From NCBI RefSeq assembly GCF_026130545.1, contig NZ_JAMOIM010000015.1, positions 101,013-165,012 of the forward strand: DNA of 64,000 bases, given 5' to 3'. The translations under genes were made by a program, and so were the position numbers. Origin of the DNA: Lichenifustis flavocetrariae (GTDB taxonomy: Bacteria > Pseudomonadota > Alphaproteobacteria > Rhizobiales > Beijerinckiaceae). Within the stretch, counting starts at the first letter, position 1, and each line of letters opens with the position of its first letter. Below, piece after piece: positions 7,399 through 15,027 of this stretch. A model generated the notes under the pieces. It worked only from the letters and a program-made list of their open reading frames with translations, did not search any database and had not been told where the DNA came from.

Positions 7399-9492
7399 TT
7401 ACGGCATCGTGTTCGCGAGGTCGGTCTGTCGGATAGCGGCTCCGTCGAGCGCCTGCACGACGATCCCGGCGGTGAGAAGTTCGGGCAGTGCTTCGCCGCC
7501 CGGTTGGTGCGGCCCGAAGACGGCATCGAGCGGAATGCCGAAGCGGCTGAAACGCTGGAGGAACGCCGAGATGACCGGGTCGGGTCGACTCCAATCGGCG
7601 CGCATGCGCACCGTTCCGGGCTGCGCAAGGCGGGCTTGGACGACGGCCGTATCCAGTGTGGTCAGTTCGTTGACCTTGCAGGTGAGGCACCAGCTTGCGG
7701 TGACGTCGACCAGCACCGTCTTGCCGTCTCGAACGAGCCTGTCGATCGCGGTCGGATCGAAGGCTTGCCAACTGTCCGAAGGTTCACTGCGCTGCGGAAG
7801 CGCGGCCGTTGGCAGGCTGGCGGCCGCGACCGTCATCATCGCGAGGCCGGCCGTTGCGAGTCCTGGCCAACCTGGCTCCCCGATCCGGCCGCGATAAGCC
7901 ACCCAGGCCCGCAAGGCCAGTGTGATCGCAAGGAGGCTCGCGGCCCCTCCGGCGGCCACCGTGCCCGCGACGCTTCCGAGGACGACCAGCAGCCAGACCG
8001 TCGTGCCGAGCAGCAACAGGCCGAGACCCTGGCGCAGGCGCACCATCCAGGCTCCCGGCCGAGGCAGCCAAGCCACCAAACCAGGATGGATCGCAACCGC
8101 CAGAAACGGCAGCGACATGCCGAGACCGAGACTGAGGAAGATCACCAGGATCGCCCGCGGTCCGCCAGCAAGCGCGAAGCCGACCGCGGTGCCCACGAAA
8201 GGCGCCGAGCAGGGTGTCGCCAGAAGCGTCGAGACGGCGCCGCTGAGAAACGCCCCGACGAGAGGGCCTCGCGTGGGCGAACCGCCCAGTCGGGCGATCG
8301 CCTGAGGCAGACGGATCGGGAGCCATTCGAAGAAGCTCGCCGCAAACAACGTCGTGAGCACCGCCATCCCGGCCAAAAACCAGGGCTGCTGGAACTGAAT
8401 GCCCCAGCCGAGCTCCGCGCCGGACCATTTGAGTACGATCAATGCGGTTGCGAGCAGCAGGAACGACGTCAGGATGCCGGCGGCCGTGGCCAGGGCGCCG
8501 CGCCGCGCCGCGGCCCGTCCGGCTCCCGCGTAGCCGGCCAGGGCGAATAGCTTGATCGAGAGGATCGGCAGCACGCAGGGCATGAGGTTGAGGATAAGGC
8601 CGCCCAGGAGCGCCGAGCCCAGAATGGCCCAACGGGTGAGGGGCGGACGTGCGGCTTGTGGCGCAACCGTTCCGGGGCCCGCGAAGGTGGCCGATCTCGG
8701 CCCGTCGACCACGGTGAGCGTGAGTGGGGCGGCGGGATCGGTGGCGAGGGAGGTGGTCAACACGGCAGTCTTGTCACCGTCCGCAAGCTGAACCGTGGGC
8801 GGCGGCGGGAGGCCCGCGCCCGCGCCTTCAACGAAGAGATCGGGCGCCATGAAAGGGGCTGCGGCGCTTCGCAGGACGACGATAAGGCGGCGGTCCGGTC
8901 CGGCGCCTTCGAGTGCCGTGCGCACCACGTCGATGCCGGCGGTTGCGGGCAACTGGGGCACGGACTGGCGTGCGGCCGCGAGACCCGCTGCTTCGGCCGA
9001 CGCGGCCCCCGGGCCGGCAGCAAGGTTCAACGCGAGGTCGGCGTGTTTTGGGACGCAGACCTTGCCGCAGGCCGCATAGTCGACGCTCAGCGCGAGACGT
9101 GTCCCAGCCTGGTGATCGGTCAGGCCGATCGCGACCGGCAGGGTGAATTGCCCCGTATAGACGCTGTTCTGTAAGCCCGAGACGATCAACCGGGTCGGGG
9201 CGGGCCATGAGAGGGCGGCGGTCTTGAGGTTTGTCGAGGCCGACCAATCGAGGACCGGCGCGATGCCGGCATCTCCGGGCGTCCGCCAGTACCCATGCCA
9301 CCCCGACCCGTAGCGGAACTCCAATCCGGCCGTGACCATGCCGTCCTTGGCGGTGTCGGAGGCCGTGACCAGCCGCACCGCAGCTTGTCCGTCGCCGATC
9401 CAGTCCGTAGCAGCGGCGCCGGCCGGGCCGATCGACACGCCCAACATGGTGCCGGCGAGGTAGGCTGCGCGAAGCAGGAGCGGGCGGGTCAT
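7399..9492 (-). CDS. DsbD/ScsB-family protein-disulfide reductase
   Basis: Inner-membrane enzyme of about 697 residues that passes electrons from cytoplasmic thioredoxin to periplasmic thiol proteins. A signal peptide covers residues 1-27. The periplasmic N-terminal domain has a redox pair, Cys142 and Cys146 (ACGKVC). A multi-helix DsbD/CcdA core follows with PCVLPILS and TPCSAPF, whose cysteines face each other in the family. A C-terminal thioredoxin-like domain ends the protein with WCLTC. The ScsB subtype (copper-tolerance linked) is more likely than classical DsbD because of the large N-terminal domain. It lies 13 bases downstream of the DUF1223 gene and probably shares its transcript. 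Confidence 0.88.
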   Translation of the reverse strand: MTRPLLLRAAYLAGTMLGVSIGPAGAAATDWIGDGQAAVRLVTASDTAKDGMVTAGLEFRYGSGWHGYWRTPGDAGIAPVLDWSASTNLKTAALSWPAPTRLIVSGLQNSVYTGQFTLPVAIGLTDHQAGTRLALSVDYAACGKVCVPKHADLALNLAAGPGAASAEAAGLAAARQSVPQLPATAGIDVVRTALEGAGPDRRLIVVLRSAAAPFMAPDLFVEGAGAGLPPPPTVQLADGDKTAVLTTSLATDPAAPLTLTVVDGPRSATFAGPGTVAPQAARPPLTRWAILGSALLGGLILNLMPCVLPILSIKLFALAGYAGAGRAAARRGALATAAGILTSFLLLATALIVLKWSGAELGWGIQFQQPWFLAGMAVLTTLFAASFFEWLPIRLPQAIARLGGSPTRGPLVGAFLSGAVSTLLATPCSAPFVGTAVGFALAGGPRAILVIFLSLGLGMSLPFLAVAIHPGLVAWLPRPGAWMVRLRQGLGLLLLGTTVWLLVVLGSVAGTVAAGGAASLLAITLALRAWVAYRGRIGEPGWPGLATAGLAMMTVAAASLPTAALPQRSEPSDSWQAFDPTAIDRLVRDGKTVLVDVTASWCLTCKVNELTTLDTAVVQARLAQPGTVRMRADWSRPDPVISAFLQRFSRFGIPLDAVFGPHQPGGEALPELLTAGIVVQALDGAAIRQTDLANTMP

Positions 9493-9505
9493 TACGGTGT
9501 GCCGA

Positions 9506-10198
9506 TCACGACGCATCGGCCCGGGCCGCACCGATGATGCTGCCGTCCGGCGCCTCGATCAGAACGGCGGCCTTCTCGCCGGCCGGCGCTGCCGCGTCGA
9601 GGGTGAGGGGCGCGCCCGTCCACTGCCCAATGGCGCGGATCGAACGCACGATATTTGATTCCGTCAATGTGCGGCCGCCGTTCTCGCCCCGCCCGACGGC
9701 CGTGTGATGCTGGGCGTCGTAGCCGACCAGGATAACGCGCCCGCTCCCACGGCCGCCGCCGACATTGATCGAAACCGCGCTACCTTGCCGGGTCGCCGTC
9801 ACAGACGCGGCCGTGAGCCCCGCGTGCCGGGCGGTCGCGATGGCGGCTTCAGCCTCACCCCGCTCCGACCCGACCAGTCCCTTGCGGCCGTCGACCACCA
9901 ATTCGGGCGTATAGGACCCGTCGCCGAAACGCGCCCCATACCGGCTCTGACGCTGCGTGGCGGCCGCCAGAGAAAACGGATCGGTCCAACCGAGACTATT
10001 CCAATAGGTGACATGGAAGGCGAGCGGCAGCACATCGCGCCGCTCGCGGGACAGTTCGGACAGATAGGCGTCGGCGGGCGGGCATGACGAACAGCCCTCC
10101 GAGGTGAAGAGTTCGACGACCACGGGCCGTTCGGCCGCCACGGCGGCAGCCGAAAGGGAGGCCAGGACCGTACAGGCTGCAAAAATCCGCGAGATCAT
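9506..10198 (-). CDS. DUF1223 secreted thioredoxin-fold protein
   Basis: 230-residue exported protein of the DUF1223 family, with a signal peptide ending near AVAAE. The mature protein starts with VVVELFTSEGCSSCPPAD, a thioredoxin-like fold with a C36-x2-C39 motif. The exact function of the family is not established. Position directly upstream of the DsbD/ScsB-type reductase suggests it is a periplasmic thiol protein reduced by that partner (inference). Confidence 0.85.
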   Translation of the reverse strand: MISRIFAACTVLASLSAAAVAAERPVVVELFTSEGCSSCPPADAYLSELSRERRDVLPLAFHVTYWNSLGWTDPFSLAAATQRQSRYGARFGDGSYTPELVVDGRKGLVGSERGEAEAAIATARHAGLTAASVTATRQGSAVSINVGGGRGSGRVILVGYDAQHHTAVGRGENGGRTLTESNIVRSIRAIGQWTGAPLTLDAAAPAGEKAAVLIEAPDGSIIGAARADAS

Positions 10199-10286
10199 GG
10201 GGGAGGCTCCGCTGCGGGTTGATCCTCCGTCTTCGCCGCTCCGTCGTGAAGGTTACAGGCGCGCGCCGCGCGACGAGCGGGGGCTC

Positions 10287-10991
10287 CTACGCGGCCGGAG
10301 GATAGTTCGACGGGAAGAGCGCGCGCTTGGTTTCCTCGTCGTTGATCTTCTTGAAAGCATGGTTCTTGCCGACGTCCCGGGCGCGGGCGGCGGCCGGCCT
10401 CTCTTCGACCGTCGCCATCAGGCGTTTGAGATTGGGGTAGGCGGCCAGCGGGTCGGCGTCGGTCTTCAGCACGCGCGAGGCGCGGTCGAGCCATCCCCAG
10501 GCCGACATGTCGGCGATGGTGTAGCTGTCACCCACGATGAAGGTCCGGTCGGCGAGATGATCGTCGAGGACGCGGTAGTGCCGCTCGATCTCGCGCCGAT
10601 AGCGGTTCACCGCGTAGTCGAGGCCCGCCGGTGCCGCATGCTGGAAATGCACCGCTTGGCCCGAGAACGGCCCTAGCCCGGAGGCGATGAACAGAAGCCA
10701 AGACAGCAATTCCGGCCTGTCCTCGGCAGATCCTAGGAAAAGGCCGGTCTTTTCGGCGAGATAAAGCAGGATGGCCGTCGAATCGAACACCCGAACCTGC
10801 CGGCCACCCGGTCCCTCGGTGTCGATGATGGCCGGCACCTTTCCGTTGGGATTGACGGCCCGGAAGGCCGCCTCGTGCTGCTCGCCTTTGCTCGTGTCGA
10901 CCGGGATCAACTCATAGGCGAGGCCGGACTCTTCCAGGAACAAAGCGATTTTCGCCGGGTTGGGTGTCGGGTGGAAGTACAAGCGGATCAT
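10287..10991 (-). CDS. Glutathione S-transferase family protein (YfcG/Ure2-like)
   Basis: Cytoplasmic thiol transferase of about 234 residues. The N-terminal thioredoxin-like domain (about residues 1-85) includes NPNGKVPAI with the cis-proline and DSTAILLYLA with the glutathione-binding Ser. The helical C-terminal domain contains GDSYTIADMSAWGW, the conserved N-capping region. Residue pattern and length fit the YfcG/Ure2p group, which often works as a disulfide-bond reductase with glutathione. Start at ATG 10991; the upstream extension to 11078 does not match the family. A 5'-divergent SDR gene follows. Confidence 0.88.
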   Translation of the reverse strand: MIRLYFHPTPNPAKIALFLEESGLAYELIPVDTSKGEQHEAAFRAVNPNGKVPAIIDTEGPGGRQVRVFDSTAILLYLAEKTGLFLGSAEDRPELLSWLLFIASGLGPFSGQAVHFQHAAPAGLDYAVNRYRREIERHYRVLDDHLADRTFIVGDSYTIADMSAWGWLDRASRVLKTDADPLAAYPNLKRLMATVEERPAAARARDVGKNHAFKKINDEETKRALFPSNYPPAA

Positions 10992-11192
10992 GGGCGTCGT
11001 CCTTGGGTTGCGGCTGCATCTTTCGCAGATGCCCGGATGAACGTCTGCAAGCTGAGGTCGGGCAGGGAGCGTCGTCAACTCCGAAGGTTGCGACGCCTCG
11101 TGCCAAAGCTTATGGGCTCAGCCTTGATGGCGTCTCCAGGACGGTTCTCACAGCCCCTCCGAAGCGCTCAGACCTACGCCAGGAGCAAGACC

Positions 11193-11948
11193 ATGATCGT
11201 TCTCGTCACAGGTGCAACCTCGGGTTTCGGCGCGGCCATCGCCCGCCGCTTCGCCGGAGCCGGCCACCGCATCATCGCGGCGGGGCGGCGCGAGGAGCGC
11301 TTGCACGCGCTCGCGGCGGACCTGGGCCATGACCGGGTTCATCCGGTTGTGCTCGACGTCCGCGACCGCGCCGCGGTGCTGGCGGCGATCGAAGCCCTCC
11401 CGGCCGAGTTCGCCGCGATCGATCTCCTGGTCAACAATGCGGGTCTCGCGGTCGGTCTCGAACCGGCTCAGTCCGCCGACCTCGATGGCTGGGACGCCAT
11501 GGTCGACACCAACGTGAAGGGGCTGATGTACGTCACGCGCGCGGTGCTGCCCGGCATGGTGGCCCGCAACCGCGGACACATCGTCAATCTGGGTTCGATC
11601 GCCGCGACCTACCCGTATCCGGGCGGCAACGTTTATGGGGCCAGCAAGGCCTTCGTGCGGCAATTCTCGCTCAACCTTCGGGCCGATCTCCTGGGGACGC
11701 GTGTGCGGGTGACCGATGTGGAGCCGGGGCTCGTCGGCGGCACGGAGTTCTCGGCCGTGCGCTTCCGAGGCGACGCCGAGCGGGCCGCGAAGCTCTATGA
11801 GGGGGCCGATGCGCTGACCCCCGACGACATCGCCGAAACGGTCTTCTGGGTCGCGACCCTGCCGCCGCGTGTCAACATCAACACGATCGAAGTGATGCCT
11901 GTAACACAGGCGTCCGGGCCGCTTGCGATCCACAAGGCCGCGAAATGA
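11193..11948 (+). CDS. ydfG: YdfG-like NADP-dependent short-chain dehydrogenase
   Basis: 251-residue SDR enzyme strongly resembling E. coli YdfG, which oxidises L-allo-threonine/serine and reduces malonic semialdehyde to 3-hydroxypropionate. Seen: GATSGFG at the N-terminus for NADP binding, NNAG, catalytic Ser and YGASK, and the family stretch VEPGLVGGTEFS. AGGAG at 11181-11185 sets the ATG at 11193. It is divergent from the glutathione transferase gene. Substrate assignment is by family resemblance. Confidence 0.88.
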   Translation: MIVLVTGATSGFGAAIARRFAGAGHRIIAAGRREERLHALAADLGHDRVHPVVLDVRDRAAVLAAIEALPAEFAAIDLLVNNAGLAVGLEPAQSADLDGWDAMVDTNVKGLMYVTRAVLPGMVARNRGHIVNLGSIAATYPYPGGNVYGASKAFVRQFSLNLRADLLGTRVRVTDVEPGLVGGTEFSAVRFRGDAERAAKLYEGADALTPDDIAETVFWVATLPPRVNINTIEVMPVTQASGPLAIHKAAK

Positions 11949-12058
11949 AGCCCGTCTCCTGATCTATCGGGCCGCGCTGGGAGCGCCGTATCGGCTCCAA
12001 GTTTCAAGCGGCCAAGAAGCGGCTTTGTTGGCTCTTCGAGAGGACGGACGACATCGGC

Positions 12059-12994
12059 TTACTCGGCAGCCGGAGCCGGCATTTCTTCGGCCGCAAGGGT
12101 GACCTTGTTCTTGCCAGCGGACTTCGAGCAGTAGAGCGCCATGTCGGCGCGCCTGAAGACCTTTTCGGGATCGCCTGCGCCCTTGAACACCGCGACCCCG
12201 AAGGAGGCCGTGGCAACCGCGTATGGCAGGTTCCCGGCATGCTCGATCGTCGCCATCTGGACGCGGGTGCGCAACTCTTCGAAAAACGTCGTGATCGTGA
12301 CGTGGCGCTCGCTTCTGACAAAGATCAAGAACTCCTCGCCACCGATGCGAAAGATGAGATCGCCAGGATTCGAGACCGCTTCCCGCAACAGTGCGCCCAG
12401 CTGCCGCAGAAGGGTGTCTCCGGCCGCATGGCCATAGATGTCATTGTATCTCTTGAAATTGTCGACATCCATGATGCCGACCGACCGGAACCAGCCATCG
12501 TCGTGGTGAGCCATGACGGCCCGCGCGTAATCGCGGACGTAAGCGTGCCGGTTCGGCAATCCGGTCAGATCGTCCACGGCTGCGCGGCGCGCCTCGGTCA
12601 CGTCCTTGAAAATCCAGATGCGACCTTCGAGCCCCGTTCCCTTTTCGAAAGGTACGCTGCGCCGCGACACGATCCGCCCATCCTTGAACAGGAGTTCGTC
12701 TTCGGAGGTCTCCTGGGTGTTGCGGAGACGCTCGGGCTCGCTCATCAACTGGACGGGGTCGACAAGCAAGTGCATCGCTCTGGCAGCGAGGGCTGTTTCA
12801 TCGCCGACACGAAGCAGTTCCTCCGAAACCGACCACGTCTTCCCGCAAGCCGCATTGGCATAGACCAGCGTCCCATCGTCCCGCATGATCAGCACACCAT
12901 CCGGCAGACAGTCGAGAGCGCTTTCGAAAACCGAGGTTTCTTCCGTGGTGCGCAGCCTTTTGATCGAGCGAGGCACTTCTTCAAATGCTGCCAT
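12059..12994 (-). CDS. PAS-GGDEF diguanylate cyclase
   Basis: 311-residue soluble signalling enzyme expected to make cyclic di-GMP. Residues about 20-130 form a PAS-type sensor (LPDGVLIMRDDGTLVYAN). The GGDEF domain occupies about 140-305 with the intact active site RIGGEEF. The usual inhibitory RxxD site five residues before GGEEF is replaced by NPGD, so product inhibition may be weak. There are no membrane segments. It is divergent from alr; the shared upstream region (12995-13119) is AT-rich around 13020-13045. Confidence 0.88.
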   Translation of the reverse strand: MAAFEEVPRSIKRLRTTEETSVFESALDCLPDGVLIMRDDGTLVYANAACGKTWSVSEELLRVGDETALAARAMHLLVDPVQLMSEPERLRNTQETSEDELLFKDGRIVSRRSVPFEKGTGLEGRIWIFKDVTEARRAAVDDLTGLPNRHAYVRDYARAVMAHHDDGWFRSVGIMDVDNFKRYNDIYGHAAGDTLLRQLGALLREAVSNPGDLIFRIGGEEFLIFVRSERHVTITTFFEELRTRVQMATIEHAGNLPYAVATASFGVAVFKGAGDPEKVFRRADMALYCSKSAGKNKVTLAAEEMPAPAAE

Positions 12995-13119
12995 TCTGAA
13001 AACCGCGAAAGGAACAAATAGCAGCCTGTTTATAACATATGTGTATTAACGCCGGATTGAGGGATAATTTCGACCTTCTCGACGTCGGGCCGTCTGTGCC
13101 GTGGCAAAGGGAGATGTTC

Positions 13120-14334
13120 ATGCGAAGGGCGGCAGAGGCCGAGATTTGGAGCTATGATGGACACTCGACCCCGCGTGAAGAGGTGAGTGTGTCCCCAAGC
13201 CGTACCGACCCTCAAGTGTTGGCGAGTGCCGGCGCCATCCTGACGGTCGATCTCGCAGCGCTGCGATCGAACTATCTTTGGCTGGCCGGACGTGCCGCCC
13301 CCGCCCGTTGCGCGGCGGTCGTCAAGGCGGATGCCTACGGGCTCGGGGCCTCCGTCGCTGCCCCGGCGTTCTACGAGGCGGGATGCCGCGCCTTCTTCGT
13401 CGCCCACCTGTCCGAAGGGCTCGACCTTCGTCCGATGCTCCCCGATGACGCGACCATCCACATCCTGAATGGGTTGCAACCCGGCGCCGAGCCCGCCTGT
13501 GCGGCGGCGGGGCTCGTGCCCGTCCTGAACGGTTTCGAACAGGTGGAGGCCTGGGCGCGCATCGGCCGACAGGACGGCCTTCGGCTTCCCGCCGTGCTCC
13601 AGATCGATTCCGGCATGTCGCGTCTCGGGCTTTCGCCCGAGGAGGTGGAGAGCCTGGCGACGCGGCCGGATCTCATCGAGGCGATCGACGTGCGATTGGT
13701 GATGAGCCATCTCGCCTGCGCCGATGAGCCGGACCACCCCGCCAATGCGGCGCAGTGGCAGAATTTCGAACGTTTGCGAGCCCTCGTGCCCCATGCCCCT
13801 CTTTCGCTGGCGAATTCGGGCGGCGTCTTGCTCGACGCGCGGTTCCGCTACGATTTGGCGCGCCCCGGCATCGCGCTTTATGGCGTGAGTCCGACTCCCG
13901 GCGTCGGCGAGGGGCTCATGCCGGTGCTGCGTCTCGACGCCCGCGTGATCCAGGTGCGCCAAGTGGCCGCCGGCACCGCGGTCGGGTACGGCGCAACCTT
14001 CCACGCGCCTTACCCGATGCGCGTCGCCACTATCGCGGTCGGCTATGCCGACGGCTGGCCGCGCCATTTGAGCAATAGAGGTGCCGCCTTCTTCGACGGC
14101 ACGCGCCTGCCGATCGTCGGCCGCGTGTCGATGGACAGTATCACGCTCGACGTCACACCCTTGCCTGAAGGCACTTTGCAGCTCGGGAGCCTCGTCGAAC
14201 TGATCGGGCCGCACCAGACGCTCGACGACGTGGCGGCCCAATGCGGCACGATTCCCTATGAAATCCTGACAGGGCTTGGGGGCCGCTATGCCCGGGTCTA
14301 CCTCCACGCCGGGGATCGGCCGGTCGGCTCCTGA
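13120..14334 (+). CDS. alr: Alanine racemase
   Basis: PLP enzyme converting L-alanine to D-alanine for peptidoglycan. About 404 residues from ATG 13120, with GGGAG-like bases 5-9 nt upstream. The frame is open from 13039 and ATG 13114 is also possible. The PLP lysine is in VVKADAYGLG (about residue 69). The second catalytic residue, Tyr, is in GYGATF, and VGYADGW, GRVSMD and the C-terminal YEILTGL are typical of Alr. The N-terminus of about 40 residues before the barrel is longer than usual. It precedes a GreA-like gene. Confidence 0.92.
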   Translation: MRRAAEAEIWSYDGHSTPREEVSVSPSRTDPQVLASAGAILTVDLAALRSNYLWLAGRAAPARCAAVVKADAYGLGASVAAPAFYEAGCRAFFVAHLSEGLDLRPMLPDDATIHILNGLQPGAEPACAAAGLVPVLNGFEQVEAWARIGRQDGLRLPAVLQIDSGMSRLGLSPEEVESLATRPDLIEAIDVRLVMSHLACADEPDHPANAAQWQNFERLRALVPHAPLSLANSGGVLLDARFRYDLARPGIALYGVSPTPGVGEGLMPVLRLDARVIQVRQVAAGTAVGYGATFHAPYPMRVATIAVGYADGWPRHLSNRGAAFFDGTRLPIVGRVSMDSITLDVTPLPEGTLQLGSLVELIGPHQTLDDVAAQCGTIPYEILTGLGGRYARVYLHAGDRPVGS

Positions 14335-14434
14335 TCATCGCCTCGACCTCGCCGAGGTTCAGCGCTATCGACGACCTTTGGGGTGTCGGTCCGCCGCTTG
14401 GATGTGGCCCGGCGAGGCAACGGGAGACGCCATC

Positions 14435-14914
14435 ATGGCCGTCGCTTTCACACGCGAAGAGGATGTCGAGGCTGCCGCGGCTCACCTCCCGGACCGTCCC
14501 ATCTCGTCGCATCGCAATCTCGTGACTCCGGAGGGTCTCGCGGCTCTCGACACGGCCTTGGCCGCCGCTTCAGCGGCCTTCACGGCCGCGCAGGCCAGCG
14601 GCGACGTGCGCAGTGACCGGACCGCGATGGCCCAGGCGGCCCGTGATCTCCGCTACTACCGGGCGCGCCGTGCCAGCGCCGAGCTCGTCGAGCGCACACC
14701 TGACGCGGACGTCGTGCGCTTCGGCGCCAGCATCACGGTCGACCGCGCGGATGGGCGGCGGCAAGTGTTCCACATTGTCGGCGAGGATGAAGCCGATGCG
14801 GCGCGCGGGTCCGTGTCCTATGTGTCGCCGTTGGCGCAGGCGCTGCTCGGCAAGAGCATCGGCGAGACGGCCACCGTGGCGGGAGGCGAGGTTGAGATCG
14901 TCGCCATCACGTGA
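14435..14914 (+). CDS. GreA/GreB-family transcription factor with variant tip
   Basis: 159-residue protein of the Gre fold. It has an N-terminal helical part (about residues 25-85) and a C-terminal FKBP-like domain (VVRFGASITV to the end, with SPLAQALLGKSIGE). In GreA the coiled-coil tip reads GDLSENAEY and its Asp and Glu hold the catalytic magnesium of RNA polymerase. Here it reads GDVRSDR, so the Glu position is altered. It may therefore bind the polymerase without normal cleavage stimulation, as other Gre paralogues do (inference). ATG 14435 has GGGAGA upstream; the earlier frame to 14276 overlaps alr. Confidence 0.8.
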   Translation: MAVAFTREEDVEAAAAHLPDRPISSHRNLVTPEGLAALDTALAAASAAFTAAQASGDVRSDRTAMAQAARDLRYYRARRASAELVERTPDADVVRFGASITVDRADGRRQVFHIVGEDEADAARGSVSYVSPLAQALLGKSIGETATVAGGEVEIVAIT

Positions 14915-15027
14915 CACGGCCCGCTGGCCACCCAAACTGGACGCGCGTCTAAGACACCCAATGAAGCGCACAAGGATGGCCCTCGCCTCGCCGGCGCGGC
15001 CTGAAGACCGATCACCGAGGGCAGGGC

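Noticed and set aside
5666..7771. Long minus-strand open frame opposite the PMH-like gene
   Set aside because: Its translation is Arg-rich and has no family motif, whereas the plus strand encodes a clear alkaline-phosphatase-superfamily enzyme; such shadow frames are expected in GC-rich DNA.
13020..13050. AT-rich TATAACATATGTGTATT as a possible Zur or other regulator box upstream of alr
   Set aside because: Only the central ACATATGT is symmetrical; the flanks do not match a known operator.
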